This document shows, piece by piece, positions 43,938-53,210 of a stretch of DNA of 64,000 bases. Position 1 is the stretch's first letter. Every line of letters begins with the position of its first letter. Below the pieces are notes generated by a model that was given only the letters and a program-made list of their open reading frames with translations, was not told where the DNA came from and did not search any database. The stretch covers positions 1-64,000 of the forward strand of contig CAZUAT010000004.1 in NCBI GenBank assembly GCA_964618415.1, given 5' to 3'. Source of the DNA: JACTMI01 sp964618415. Its GTDB lineage: Bacteria > Acidobacteriota > Thermoanaerobaculia > Multivoradales > JAGPDF01. The position numbers were made by a program, and so were the translations under genes.

Positions 43938-45281
43938 TCAGCCGCCGTGCACGACGCCGCCGGGCGGCAGCTCCACCTGCTCCTCGGCCACCCAGCGCAC
44001 CGACTTCGAACACGGGCAGACGCCCCCCACGCGGCGCAGCTGCGGCATCGCCTTCTGGGCCTCCTGCGCCGTGCGCTCGCCGGCCGCCACGGAGCGCATG
44101 CTCTCGACGTAGTCGAGGAAGTCGCGCGTGGCGCGATAGCCGTCCGGCAGCGTGCGCACGAGGTGGCGCAGCCACGCCTCGACGTCGGTGAACTCCTCGC
44201 CGTCGACGCCGACCATGGTGAAGGCCGGCACGCCGCGACGCCGGAAGAAGCGGCGGTCGGGCAGCCGCAGCAGCTCTTCGGGCCGCACCCCCTCCACCGT
44301 CTCGCCCCCCTCCTCGAGCCGCTGCAGCGTCTGCTCGGCCGTCGCCGCCGTCAGGCCGGGGATCCGCGCCCGCAGCCAGCGCAGGTTGAGATCGCGCACG
44401 ACCTTCTCGATCTCCTTCCAGTACTGATCCTGCGCCTCGGCGTTGCGCATCGGCTTGAGGCCGAACTCGACGTTGGTGCCGCCACCCCGCTCGTCGCCGA
44501 ACATCTCGAGCGCCCGCGGCACCCACTTGTAGAGGTGACGCTGGATCACCCCCATGGTGATCATCGGCGAGCCTTCCGCCGCCTTGACCACCCAGCGGCG
44601 CAGCGGCACCACGCCGGTGGCGAGGTGGAACGCCTCTTCGCGCAGCATCTGCGGCATCGAGGCCGCCATCGGCGCGTAGGACGACACCTTCTGCATCGCC
44701 AGCTGGTACTTGCCGACCCGGTCGATCAGGGCGCAGAAGACGATGTTGTCGACGAACGATTCGAAGTCGATGTTGAACGCGCCGAGCACGTGAGAGCCCG
44801 TCTTCATCGACAGGATCTCCTCGACCATCTGGTCGCCGCTCTGACCGGTGATCGGCTTCCAGTCGTCGGCGGTGAGCAGGTGCAGCATCTGATAGCCGTG
44901 GCGGAGCTCCTCGGCCATCATGCGCAGCACCATCGCCTGCTCCTCTTCCTCCTGGGCGCGGGCGAGGGTGAGCTGGTGCTGCTGGATCGAGCCGAACTCG
45001 GTCGAGGCCTGGGCGCGGATGGCGCCCGCCAGGTGCTGGGCCGCCTCGGGGCGCATGTCGCAGGCGCGGGTGAACTTCGGCTTGCCCTGATCGGCGCCGC
45101 ACTCGACCTGGCAGGGCATCCCGCACTCGTTGTAGGCGCAGAGGCGGAACTTCGGCTCACGCGGGAAGTAGCGCTCCCAGTTCTCGAGCAGGAAGTCGTA
45201 GTCGGGCAGGTAGGTCTGACGCCACTTCTCCACCGCCTTGTGAAAGCGCGCCGGAATCTCGGTGGTTTCGAACTTCGACAT
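43938..45281 (-). CDS. PaaA/BoxB-like ferritin-fold diiron oxygenase-related protein with extra cysteine clusters
   Basis: A 447-residue protein resembling the catalytic subunit of phenylacetyl-CoA or benzoyl-CoA epoxidases. Diiron-type helices are visible: RMMAEELRHGYQML (E-x-x-H), DFESFVDNIVFCALIDRVGKYQLA and MLREEAFHLATG (E-E-x-x-H). The N-terminus carries an unusual cysteine group (CAYNECGMPCQVECGADQG, then FTRACDM), and the C-terminus has GGVCPCSKSVRW. No reductase (BoxA/PaaE) or other ring-cleavage genes are nearby. Start ATG 45281 with AGGAAGGA upstream. It lies between the GNAT and proline dehydrogenase genes. Substrate unknown. Confidence 0.72.
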   Translation of the reverse strand: MSKFETTEIPARFHKAVEKWRQTYLPDYDFLLENWERYFPREPKFRLCAYNECGMPCQVECGADQGKPKFTRACDMRPEAAQHLAGAIRAQASTEFGSIQQHQLTLARAQEEEEQAMVLRMMAEELRHGYQMLHLLTADDWKPITGQSGDQMVEEILSMKTGSHVLGAFNIDFESFVDNIVFCALIDRVGKYQLAMQKVSSYAPMAASMPQMLREEAFHLATGVVPLRRWVVKAAEGSPMITMGVIQRHLYKWVPRALEMFGDERGGGTNVEFGLKPMRNAEAQDQYWKEIEKVVRDLNLRWLRARIPGLTAATAEQTLQRLEEGGETVEGVRPEELLRLPDRRFFRRRGVPAFTMVGVDGEEFTDVEAWLRHLVRTLPDGYRATRDFLDYVESMRSVAAGERTAQEAQKAMPQLRRVGGVCPCSKSVRWVAEEQVELPPGGVVHGG

Positions 45282-45297
45282 GGATTGCGGTCCTTCC

Positions 45298-45783
45298 TCA
45301 GTCGGGCAGGCGCTTGACGAACGGGCGCAGCGTGTCGGGGGTGAAGCCGAGGCGGACGAAGAACGTCTCGATGTCCGGCATCGAGACGTCGACCACGGTG
45401 CGGACGGCCCGCACGCCACGCTCCCGGAAGCGCTCCAGGATCGCCTCGGCCAGGGCCCGTCCGACGCCGCGCCCGGCGTAGTCGGGATCGACCCCGATCA
45501 CCTCGATCCAGCCCGACGGCTCTTCGATGCCGAACTCGCCGCCGCGCACGTCGCCCAGCATGAAGCCGGCCACGCGACCGTCGACCTCGGCGACCACCGA
45601 TCCGTCCGGATCGCGGCGCAGGTAGTAGACCATCCGGTCTTCCCACAGGTCGGGCTGATAGCTGCCACGCGTCCGCTCGGCGATGCGGACGACATCGCCC
45701 AGGTCGAGTTCGGAGATGGAACGGATCTGGATCTGCGATTCGGCGGTCAATCGGTCGGTCAAAGGCGGCCCCTCCGCCGCCAT
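45298..45783 (-). CDS. GNAT-family N-acetyltransferase
   Basis: A 161-residue acetyltransferase with the acetyl-CoA loop in GVDPDYAGRGVGRALAEAILE and a beta-alpha pattern typical of GNAT enzymes (DGSVVAEVDGRVAGFMLGD, then IETFFVRLGF). The substrate is unknown. The ATG follows the lipA stop with one intervening base (TAG A ATG), so it is probably coupled to lipA. An alternative TTG at 45762 has a good GGAGGGG six bases upstream and would shorten the protein by seven residues. Confidence 0.85.
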   Translation of the reverse strand: MAAEGPPLTDRLTAESQIQIRSISELDLGDVVRIAERTRGSYQPDLWEDRMVYYLRRDPDGSVVAEVDGRVAGFMLGDVRGGEFGIEEPSGWIEVIGVDPDYAGRGVGRALAEAILERFRERGVRAVRTVVDVSMPDIETFFVRLGFTPDTLRPFVKRLPD

Positions 45784-45784
45784 T

Positions 45785-46732
45785 CTATCGGCTGAGCGCG
45801 GTCGCGCGCAGGGGACGGTCGACCTGTTCGTGCGCGTGGTAGCTCGAGCGCACCAGCGGACCGGCCTGGCAGTGTGCGAACCCGGCGGCCAGGGCCCACT
45901 CCCGGTACCGCGCGAACTCGTCCGGGTGGACGAAGCGGTCCACCGGCAGATGCCGGGAGGTCGGCTGCAGGTACTGGCCGATCGACAGGATCTCCACGCC
46001 GGCCTCCCGGATGACGCCGATGGTGGCCCGCACCTCCTCGGCCGTCTCGCCCAGGCCGACCATCAGGCTGGTCTTCACCCGGCCCGGATAGTCGCCGGCG
46101 TCGCGGCGCCGCGCCGCCTCGGCGAGCAGCGCCAGGCTGCGGTCGAAGCGGCTGCCCGGGCGCGCCTTGCGGTAGAGGCTGGGGACGGTCTCCATGTTGT
46201 GGCTGAAGATCTCCGGCCGCTCGGCCAGCACCACGTCGAGCGCCTCGGGCACGCCGCGGAAGTCGGGCGTCAGCACCTCGACCGAGCAGTCCGGCACCCG
46301 GTCGTGGATCGCCGCGATCACCGCGGCCCAGTGCCGCGCCCCGCCGTCGGGCAGGTCGTCGCGATCGACCGAGGTGATGACGGCGTGGCGCAGCTCGAGC
46401 GCGGCGATCGCTTCGGCCAGCCGGCGCGGCTCGTCGGCGTCGGTGCCTTTCGCCGGTCGCCCCGAGGTCACGGCGCAGAAGCCGCAGCGCCGGGTGCAGA
46501 TGTCGCCGAGGATCATGAAGGTCGCCGTGCCGTGCGACCCCCAGCACTCGTAGATATTGGGGCAGCGCGCCTCCTGGCAGACGGTGTTGAGCTGCAGCCC
46601 GTCGACCAGCTTGCGCACGCGGTGGTACTCGGCCGGAGTCGCCAGCTTGATGCGCAGCCAGTCGGGACGGCGCTCGGTGCCGACGTCGGACCCACCCCTG
46701 GAAACGCCGATCTGAACGAGGTCTCCGGCCAT
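45785..46732 (-). CDS. lipA: lipoyl synthase
   Basis: A 315-residue radical-SAM enzyme inserting two sulfurs into octanoyl chains on lipoyl domains. Both clusters are present: the auxiliary cluster CxxxxCxxxxxC (NTVCQEARCPNIYECWG) and the radical-SAM CxxxCxxC (GDICTRRCGFCAV). GLGETAEEV and IGQYLQPTSRHLPVDRFV are further family marks. Start ATG 46732 with TATAGA/TAGACT seven to nine bases upstream and no Shine-Dalgarno sequence. It works after LipB (55325-56056) to modify the lipoyl domains of the E2 and E3 proteins encoded at 58-63 kb. Confidence 0.96.
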   Translation of the reverse strand: MAGDLVQIGVSRGGSDVGTERRPDWLRIKLATPAEYHRVRKLVDGLQLNTVCQEARCPNIYECWGSHGTATFMILGDICTRRCGFCAVTSGRPAKGTDADEPRRLAEAIAALELRHAVITSVDRDDLPDGGARHWAAVIAAIHDRVPDCSVEVLTPDFRGVPEALDVVLAERPEIFSHNMETVPSLYRKARPGSRFDRSLALLAEAARRRDAGDYPGRVKTSLMVGLGETAEEVRATIGVIREAGVEILSIGQYLQPTSRHLPVDRFVHPDEFARYREWALAAGFAHCQAGPLVRSSYHAHEQVDRPLRATALSR

Positions 46733-46759
46733 CCGCCGAAGTCTATACGCCGGCGCAGG

Positions 46760-46765
46760 TAACAT
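46760..46765 (+). promoter_or_regulatory. -10 element TAACAT for leaderless phosphatase-superfamily gene
   Basis: TAACAT ends exactly six bases before the GTG at 46772 in the 39-base divergent spacer with lipA. No Shine-Dalgarno sequence. Same geometry as at xerD, the ykgJ-like gene, the DUF2071 gene and lipB. Confidence 0.55.
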
Positions 46766-46771
46766 CACGCC

Positions 46772-48364
46772 GTGATCCGACGAGTCCGACGCGCGCGCAC
46801 CGCTTTCGCCGGCCTGCTGCTCGCGAGCCTGTGCGGCTGCGACCGGCCGCCATCCGCTCCCGCGGGTTCGGCGAGCTCCGCGGCGCGCACCCGGACGGCA
46901 GCGCCGTGGATCGTGATCGGCGTCGACGGGGGTGAGGGCCGCGTCCTCGAGGCGCTCTGGGCGCGCGGCGAGCTGCCGACCCTGCGGCGCCTGGCGAGCG
47001 AGGGGCTGTTCACCCGGCTGGCCACCGACTACGGCCCGTCGCCGGTGATCTGGACGACCATCGCCACCGGGGCCGCACCGGCCCGCCACGGGATCACCGA
47101 TTTCGTCGTCGCCACCGACGCCGGCGACGTCCCGGTCTCCTCGGCGCTGCGACGGGTACCGGCCCTGTGGAACATGCTCACCCGCGCCCACCGCCGGGTC
47201 GCGGTGCTCGGCTGGTGGGCGACCTGGCCGGCCGAGCCGATCGACGGGCTGATGCTCACCGATCGCCTCGCCCAGCAGCTGCCGGATCGGATCCATCCGC
47301 CCGAGCGCCAGGCCGAGTTCGAAGCGGCACTGGCGGAAGCGGCGCGGGCCGGACTCGAGTTCGGCGGCAATGAGGCCTCTCAGCTGCAGGATCGGCTGGT
47401 CACCCGCTACGCCGCCCAGGCGGTGACCGAGCCGTACGCGCTCGTCCTGCCGTACTTCCGCAGCGTCGACCTGGCGAGCCACGAGAGCTGGCGCGCCTTC
47501 GACCCCGAGGCGTTCGGCGACCCGCTCCCCGCGGTGCCGGGCGACGACCCGGTGTCGGCGGCCTACCGGGCGTTCGACGCGGCAGTGGGCGAGATTCTCA
47601 CCGCCGCTCCTGCCGAGGCCAACGTCCTGGTGCTGTCCGACCACGGCTTCCGCGCCACGCACGGCGAGGAGGTCCAGCTGCTGCTCGACTTCGACCGGGT
47701 GCTCGAAGCGGCCGGCTGGCTCGCGCGCTCCGGCGAGGCGGTCGATCTCGCCCGGTCGCGGGCGTTTACCTGGCGAACGCCGGATCACCGCCACATCAAG
47801 CTCGTTCGATTCGCGTCCGAGGGGACGGAGCCCCCGGCGACCGAGGTCGCCGAGCGGACGGCAGCGCTCGCGGCACGGCTCGCGACTGCGAGCTTCGAGG
47901 GCGGAGCTGCCGCCTTCCGGGTTCGCGCGCCGGACGAACGCGAACGCCGCAAGGGCGCCCATGCCGTGGTGGTGGTGGACCGCCAGGCGGCGCGCCCGGT
48001 GCTGCTGCTCGACGGCAAGCCGGTCGCCGGGACGATCCGCCACCTGGGCCGGATCACCGGCACCCACGACGGTCACACGCGCGGCATCCTGCTCGCCGCC
48101 GGCCCGGCGATCGATCCGCAGGCGGACCTTGCCGGCATCACCATCCACGACATCGCTCCGACGCTGCTCTACGCGCTCGGCCTGCCGGTCGCCGACGATT
48201 TCCCGGGGCGGGTGCGCGAGGAGCTGTTCCGCGACGAGTTCCGCGCCACGCGGTCGCGCCGGACGATCGCCAGCTGGGGCGAAATGCAGCGCGGCGAAAC
48301 GGTGCGCAGCAGCGCCGACGATGCGCTGCTCGACGAGCTGGCAACTCTCGGCTACCTGAACTGA
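46772..48364 (+). CDS. alkaline-phosphatase-superfamily lipoprotein (nucleotide pyrophosphatase/phosphodiesterase-like)
   Basis: A 530-residue exported hydrolase of the type I phosphodiesterase group. The signal peptide ends LLASLCGC, a lipobox-like site. The first metal-binding Asp is in IVIGVDGGEGR, the nucleophile region is SPVIWTTIATGAAPARHGITDF, and the distal metal site is VLSDHGF together with GTHDGHTRGIL and IHDIAPTLLYALGLP. Such enzymes hydrolyse phosphodiesters or phosphonates on the periplasmic side; the substrate is not inferable. It is followed 49 bases later by the polytopic TPR protein gene on the same strand. Confidence 0.87.
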   Translation: MIRRVRRARTAFAGLLLASLCGCDRPPSAPAGSASSAARTRTAAPWIVIGVDGGEGRVLEALWARGELPTLRRLASEGLFTRLATDYGPSPVIWTTIATGAAPARHGITDFVVATDAGDVPVSSALRRVPALWNMLTRAHRRVAVLGWWATWPAEPIDGLMLTDRLAQQLPDRIHPPERQAEFEAALAEAARAGLEFGGNEASQLQDRLVTRYAAQAVTEPYALVLPYFRSVDLASHESWRAFDPEAFGDPLPAVPGDDPVSAAYRAFDAAVGEILTAAPAEANVLVLSDHGFRATHGEEVQLLLDFDRVLEAAGWLARSGEAVDLARSRAFTWRTPDHRHIKLVRFASEGTEPPATEVAERTAALAARLATASFEGGAAAFRVRAPDERERRKGAHAVVVVDRQAARPVLLLDGKPVAGTIRHLGRITGTHDGHTRGILLAAGPAIDPQADLAGITIHDIAPTLLYALGLPVADDFPGRVREELFRDEFRATRSRRTIASWGEMQRGETVRSSADDALLDELATLGYLN

Positions 48365-48413
48365 CCCGAGAGAAGAGCCTGCGCAGCGGTGTTGTAGGCT
48401 GACGGCCGCATTC

Positions 48414-50726
48414 ATGGGTCGGAAGCGCAATCTGCCGGCGGCGCAGCCCGCACCGGGGCTCTCCGCGGCTCCGATCGATCGCGTCCTCCTCGGGCTGGTC
48501 CTGGCGACCGGCGCCGCGGCCGCCCTCCACTGCCTGGTCTCCGTCGATCTCTGGTGGCAGCTCGCCGCCGGCCGGTGGATCGGCCAGCACGGAATCCCCG
48601 ACCTCGACCCGTTCAGCTACGCGGCCGGTGAGCGCGCCTGGATCGAGCTGCGCTGGCTCTACTGCCTGGCCGTGGCGAAGGTGCACGCCTGGCTGGGCCT
48701 CAACGGCCTCGTCGGCGTGCAGATCGTCGGCGCGCTGCTGGTGCTGCTGGCGGTCTGCCGGACCGCGCCGCGGGCGCCTGCCGGCGCGGCAGCGGCGGGC
48801 GCGGCCATCGCCCTGATCGCGGCGCACTCGCGCCTGACCCTGCGGCCCGAGGTCGTCAGCCTGATCTGCGTCGCCGCGCTGCTCGGGCTGCTCTATCGCT
48901 TCCGCCGCGACGGCCGGTGGCAGTGGCTCATCCCGCTGCCGCTGCTGCAGATCGTCTGGACCAACAGCCACACGACCTTCGTGCTCGGGCCGGCCTTCCT
49001 CGCCGTCTTCATCGCCGGCGAGGCAATGGCGATGCTGATTCCGGCGCTGCGCCGCAGCGGTCGGACACTGGCGCCGAGGCAGCTGCTGCCGCTCGCATCG
49101 GCCGCCGCCCTCGTCGCGGCTGCCTGCTGGGTCAACCCCTACGGCACGGCCGGCGCGCTCTTCCCCGCTCAGCTGTTCCGGCAGATCCAGAGTTCGCACC
49201 CGCTGTCGCAGATGGTCGGAGAGTTCCTCAGTCCGTTCGCCTACTACGGCGTCTCGCCGCTGTTCTGGCGCTATCCGCTGGCCGCGGCGCTCTCGGTCTG
49301 GGCGCTCTGGGTCGGGCGCCGACAGCTGCTGCCGGGCTTCGTCGCCGTCTGGGCCGCCGCTGCCTACCTGTCCACGCTGGCCGAGCGCAACGTCGCCCTG
49401 TTTGGCGTCGTGGCGGGGTCGGTGGCCGTGGCTCACCTGACCGCCGCGGGATGGCCGCCTCGGACCGTGTCGCGCCTCGCTCTCGTCGGCCGCCTCGCTG
49501 CGGCGGCCCTGGCGCTGATCGCGCTGGGCGCCCTGGTAACCGACAGCTACTGGAAGCGCATCGATCCGAGTCGCCGCTTCGGATTCGGCGTCGCGCAGAA
49601 CCGCTTTCCGCTCCGCTCGATCGTGCTGCTCGACCGCGAGGCACCCGACACCCGCCTGCTCACCCAGTGGGACGACGCCTCCTCCGTGCTCTTTCTGCGC
49701 GGCGAGCGCAGCGTGCTGGCGGACGGGCGCCTCGAGGTCTACGGTCCGGACGCGATCCTCGAGGTCGACCGCGTGCTGCGCACCGCGGCGGGGTTCGAGG
49801 CGCTGCGCGATCAGTACGACATCGGGGCAGTGCTGATCCGGTTCGGGCGTGACGCCGGACTGCTGCGGCGGCTGCTGCGCGACTCCGCCTGGGCGCCGAT
49901 CGACTTCACTCCGGCGCACGTGCTGTTCGTGCGCACCGACCAGCTGCCGCCGGAGCGCCTCGCCGAGCTGCGGATCGACTGGGACCGACCCCGCGCTCCG
50001 GTCGTCGAGCTGCCGCGCGAGCTCGAGCCGCCCCGCTGGCTCGCCGGCAACCGCGACGACGGCGTCGCCGCGGCGGGACGAGGCGAGCTCGGCATCCTGG
50101 TCGGCAATCTCGAACTGGCACGCGCCGAACTGGAGGCCGCCCACGCGGCGCGCCCGCACGACGCCGACGTCGCGCTCAAGCTGGGCGCCCTCTGCCGCAT
50201 CTTCGGCATGAATGTGCGCGCCGACGTTCTGCTGGCGCAGGCCGGCGGCGGGGCCGAGCAGATCCGGGGACCCCTTGCCGCCAGCCGCGCCTTCGAGGAG
50301 GCCGGGAGCCTGGAGATCGCGCTCGCGGCGCGCGAGCGCCTGCTGAGCGGCGGCACCGATCTGCCGGAAGCAGAGGCTGGGCGGATCGTCGAGCTGGCCC
50401 GGGTGACGAACCGGCTCGACGGCGCCGAGTCGGCATTTGCCGCCTGGACGGCACGCACCGAGTCACCTGCGGTCTGGATCGCCTGGGGCCAGCTGGCCCT
50501 CGAGCGCGACGACGCTTCGGCTGCCGCGGAGCGTTTCCAGCGCGCGCTGACGGCCGATCCGCGACAGCCGGCGGGCTGGCTCGGTCTGGCGCTGGCGCGC
50601 GAGCGCCAGGGAGAACTCGGAGCTGCGCTGCAGGCCGCCGAGCGCAGCCTGGCGCTGCAGCCGGGGCTCGCAGCCGCGCAGGCGCTGCGCGCCCGCCTCG
50701 CACCGCAGCTGTCGACCCGCCGCTGA
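48414..50726 (+). CDS. polytopic membrane protein with C-terminal TPR region
   Basis: A 770-residue protein of unknown function. Residues about 20-390 contain roughly ten hydrophobic helices with loops such as DLWWQLAAGRWIGQHG, DPFSYAAGERAWIELRWLY, WTNSHTTFVLGPAFL and GEFLSPFAYYGVSPLFWRYP. This layout resembles GT-C-type glycosyltransferase or O-antigen-ligase-like membrane proteins, though no catalytic acidic motif is obvious. A soluble domain follows (about 395-520). The C-terminal part from about 560 is helical with TPR-like repeats (AAERFQRALTADPRQPAGWLGLALARERQGELGAALQAAE). TAGGCT 13 bases before the ATG may be the -10; no Shine-Dalgarno sequence. Confidence 0.75.
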   Translation: MGRKRNLPAAQPAPGLSAAPIDRVLLGLVLATGAAAALHCLVSVDLWWQLAAGRWIGQHGIPDLDPFSYAAGERAWIELRWLYCLAVAKVHAWLGLNGLVGVQIVGALLVLLAVCRTAPRAPAGAAAAGAAIALIAAHSRLTLRPEVVSLICVAALLGLLYRFRRDGRWQWLIPLPLLQIVWTNSHTTFVLGPAFLAVFIAGEAMAMLIPALRRSGRTLAPRQLLPLASAAALVAAACWVNPYGTAGALFPAQLFRQIQSSHPLSQMVGEFLSPFAYYGVSPLFWRYPLAAALSVWALWVGRRQLLPGFVAVWAAAAYLSTLAERNVALFGVVAGSVAVAHLTAAGWPPRTVSRLALVGRLAAAALALIALGALVTDSYWKRIDPSRRFGFGVAQNRFPLRSIVLLDREAPDTRLLTQWDDASSVLFLRGERSVLADGRLEVYGPDAILEVDRVLRTAAGFEALRDQYDIGAVLIRFGRDAGLLRRLLRDSAWAPIDFTPAHVLFVRTDQLPPERLAELRIDWDRPRAPVVELPRELEPPRWLAGNRDDGVAAAGRGELGILVGNLELARAELEAAHAARPHDADVALKLGALCRIFGMNVRADVLLAQAGGGAEQIRGPLAASRAFEEAGSLEIALAARERLLSGGTDLPEAEAGRIVELARVTNRLDGAESAFAAWTARTESPAVWIAWGQLALERDDASAAAERFQRALTADPRQPAGWLGLALARERQGELGAALQAAERSLALQPGLAAAQALRARLAPQLSTRR

Positions 50727-50745
50727 GCGGCCGGCGCGCGGGCCT

Positions 50746-51597
50746 TCAGTCGAAGTCGAGCGCCACGTCGAGCGTCGGCGCGCTGTGGGTGATCCAGCCG
50801 ACGGAGATCAGGTCGACCCCGGTCGCCGCGATGGCGGCCACCGTCTCGAGCGTGACGCCGCCGGAAGCCTCGAGCGGTACCCTTCCCGCGGCCCGCGCGA
50901 CCGCCTCGCGCAGCTGCTCGAGGCCGAAGTTGTCGAGCATGACGACGTCGGCGCCGGCGCCGATCGCCTCTTCGAGCTGATCGAGGCGGGTGATTTCCAC
51001 CTCGATCGCCACCAGGTGTCCGGAGGCTGCCCGGGCGCGGCGGACCGCCTCGCCGGCACTGCCGGCGACGATCACGTGGTTGTCCTTGATCAGCACCGCA
51101 TCGTCGAGGCCGAAGCGATGATTGCGTCCGCCGCCGCAGCGCACCGCGTACTTCTCGAGCGCCCGCAGGCCGGGAGTCGTCTTGCGCGTATCGACGATCG
51201 CGGCCCGCGTCCCGGCCACCGCGTCGACGAACTGGCCGGTCGCCGTGGCGATGCCGGACAGCCGGCCGAGCAGATTGAGCGCCGTCCGCTCACCGGCCAG
51301 CAGCGCGCGCGCCGGGCCGGCCAGGTCGGCAAGCGTCGCGCCGGCGGCGACCCGGTCGCCGTCTGCCGCCTGCAGTCGCACGTCGACGCGGCCGTCCAGC
51401 CGTTCGAAGACCGCCTGCGCCAGCGGCAGACCAGCGAGGCGGCCGCTCCGGCGTGCCACGATCCGGCCGCGCGCGGTGGCGGTCGCGGGGACCACGGCCT
51501 GCGCCGTCAGGTCGCCGGCCCGGCCCAGGTCCTCGGCCAGGGCGCGGTCGATCAGGTCGCTCCAGGCCGCGCGCGGCGGCAGCTCGATCGCGTTCAT
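50746..51597 (-). CDS. nadC: nicotinate-nucleotide pyrophosphorylase (quinolinate phosphoribosyltransferase)
   Basis: A 283-residue enzyme converting quinolinate and PRPP to nicotinate mononucleotide. ERTALNLLGRLSGIAT, VDTRKTTPGLRALEKYAVRCGGG, NHRFGLDDAVLIKDNH and VMLDNFGLEQLREAV are the family motifs; EASGGVTLETVAAIAATGVD closes the phosphate site. The ATG overlaps the nadB stop as ATGA. Last of the nadA-nadB-nadC operon that makes NAD from aspartate. Confidence 0.95.
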   Translation of the reverse strand: MNAIELPPRAAWSDLIDRALAEDLGRAGDLTAQAVVPATATARGRIVARRSGRLAGLPLAQAVFERLDGRVDVRLQAADGDRVAAGATLADLAGPARALLAGERTALNLLGRLSGIATATGQFVDAVAGTRAAIVDTRKTTPGLRALEKYAVRCGGGRNHRFGLDDAVLIKDNHVIVAGSAGEAVRRARAASGHLVAIEVEITRLDQLEEAIGAGADVVMLDNFGLEQLREAVARAAGRVPLEASGGVTLETVAAIAATGVDLISVGWITHSAPTLDVALDFD

Positions 51598-53210
51598 CCC
51601 ACCTCCCGACCGCTCGCGGTCGACTCGAAACGACAGTGGATCCCGTCGCGCCGCACTTCGGCGGTGCAGAACTGCCGGAACCGCCAGCTCTCCCGGGTGA
51701 CCGGGTGATCGCTGCGGTAGTGCGCGCCGCGACTCTCGCGCCGCCGCAGCGCCGCCTGACCGACCAGCAGTCCCGCCGCGGTCAGGCTGCGCGTCTCCGA
51801 CGCTCCGGGCGGCAGGAGCTGCCAGATCCGGCCCAGACGCTCGAGGGCGGCGAGGATGCCCGGCTCGTCGCGGACCAGGCCGAGCCGGCTCCACGCCAGT
51901 TCCCGGACTTCGCGGTGCAGGTCGCCGCGGCCCGGCCAGTCGGCGTCGCCGCGGTCGGGCGGCAGCTCGAGATCGGCCGGCGGAGCGGGCAGCTGCGCGG
52001 CACGCAGTTCGGTCGCCACACGGGCCCCGAAGACCAGCGCCTCGAGCAGTGAATTGGACGCCAGCCGGTTGGCGCCGTGCACGCCCGTCGAGGCGACCTC
52101 GCCGCACGCCCACAGCCCCGGGACGCTGGTGGCGCCGTCGTCGTCCACCGCCACCCCGCCCATCATGAAGTGCGCCGCGGGCACGACCGGGAGCGGCTGC
52201 CGGCGCGGATCGATCGATGCCTCGTGGCAGGCCGCGTAGACCTGCGGGAAGCGCTGCGGAAACGACTCGCCGACGGCCTCACGCGCGTCGAGCAGGATCG
52301 TGCGCCCGGCCTCGCGACGGCGCCAGATCGCTCGCGCCACCACGTCGCGCGGCGCCAGCTCGGCGTCCGGATGCTCGCCCGGCATGAAGCGGTCGCCGGT
52401 CTCGTCGACCAGGATGGCGCCTTCGCCGCGCAGAGCCTCGGTGAGCAGCGGCAGCGGATCGCGCGCCACCGCGAGCGCCGTCGGATGGAACTGCACGAAC
52501 TCCAGGTCGACCAGCCGGGCGCCCGCCGCGGCGGCGAGCAGCAGGCCGTCGCCGGTCGCCTCGCGCGGGTTGGTGGTGTAGCGATAGAGCTGCCCCAGGC
52601 CGCCGGTCGCGAGCACCACGCGCGGCGCGGCGTGGAAGCGCAGCGCCCCGTCGGCGTGGCGCACCAGCACGCCGGCCACGCGCCCCCCGCGCTCGCGGTC
52701 GATCACCAACCGCTCGGCGAAGGCGCGGTCGAACAACTCGACTGCCGGCGCCTCGCGCACCCGTTCGGCCAGGGCGTGCACCAGGGCGGCGCCAGTGGCG
52801 TCGCCACCGGCGTGCAGGATGCGCCGCCGGCTGTGCGCGGCCTCGTGGCCGAGCGCCAGCTCCCCGCGCTGCCCGCGGTCGAACTCGGTGCCGATCTCGA
52901 TCAGGCGCTGCACCGCGAGCAGGCCGTCGCGGGTGACGATCTCGGCCACCTCCGGGTCGACCAGGCCGGCTCCGGCGGCGACGGTATCGGCAGCGTGCAG
53001 CTCCGGCGAGTCGCCGCTGCCCATCGCGGCCGCCACTCCCCCCTGCGCCCACAGGCTCGAGCCCGATTCCAGGCGCGCCTTGGTGACCAGGTGAACGGTG
53101 AGCGGCGTCGCGCCGAGCGCGGCGGTCATGCCCGCCACGCCGCTGCCGAGCACGACGACGTCGGCGTCGAGCCGCTCGATGGCGCCCGTCGCGCGGGCGA
53201 CGTCGCTCAC
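51594..53210 (-). CDS. nadB: L-aspartate oxidase
   Basis: A 538-residue FAD enzyme oxidising aspartate to iminoaspartate. The GTG at 53210 overlaps the nadA stop as GTGA. FAD binding is VVLGSGVAGMTAALGA at the N-terminus. Other marks: SSLWAQGGVAAAMG, GHEAAHSRRRILHAGGDATG, VVLATGGLGQLYRYTTNP, FVQFHPTAL, HFMMGGVAVDDDGATSVPGL and GANRLASNSLLEALVFG. The catalytic Arg/His residues of this family fall in these segments. Its product feeds NadA. Confidence 0.95.
   Translation of the reverse strand: MSDVARATGAIERLDADVVVLGSGVAGMTAALGATPLTVHLVTKARLESGSSLWAQGGVAAAMGSGDSPELHAADTVAAGAGLVDPEVAEIVTRDGLLAVQRLIEIGTEFDRGQRGELALGHEAAHSRRRILHAGGDATGAALVHALAERVREAPAVELFDRAFAERLVIDRERGGRVAGVLVRHADGALRFHAAPRVVLATGGLGQLYRYTTNPREATGDGLLLAAAAGARLVDLEFVQFHPTALAVARDPLPLLTEALRGEGAILVDETGDRFMPGEHPDAELAPRDVVARAIWRRREAGRTILLDAREAVGESFPQRFPQVYAACHEASIDPRRQPLPVVPAAHFMMGGVAVDDDGATSVPGLWACGEVASTGVHGANRLASNSLLEALVFGARVATELRAAQLPAPPADLELPPDRGDADWPGRGDLHREVRELAWSRLGLVRDEPGILAALERLGRIWQLLPPGASETRSLTAAGLLVGQAALRRRESRGAHYRSDHPVTRESWRFRQFCTAEVRRDGIHCRFESTASGREVG

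Noticed and set aside
45784..45790. TAGAAT directly before the GNAT gene, as another leaderless promoter
   Set aside because: The TAG is the lipA stop codon and the ATG overlaps the hexamer itself, so the spacing does not fit; simple lipA-GNAT coupling explains it.
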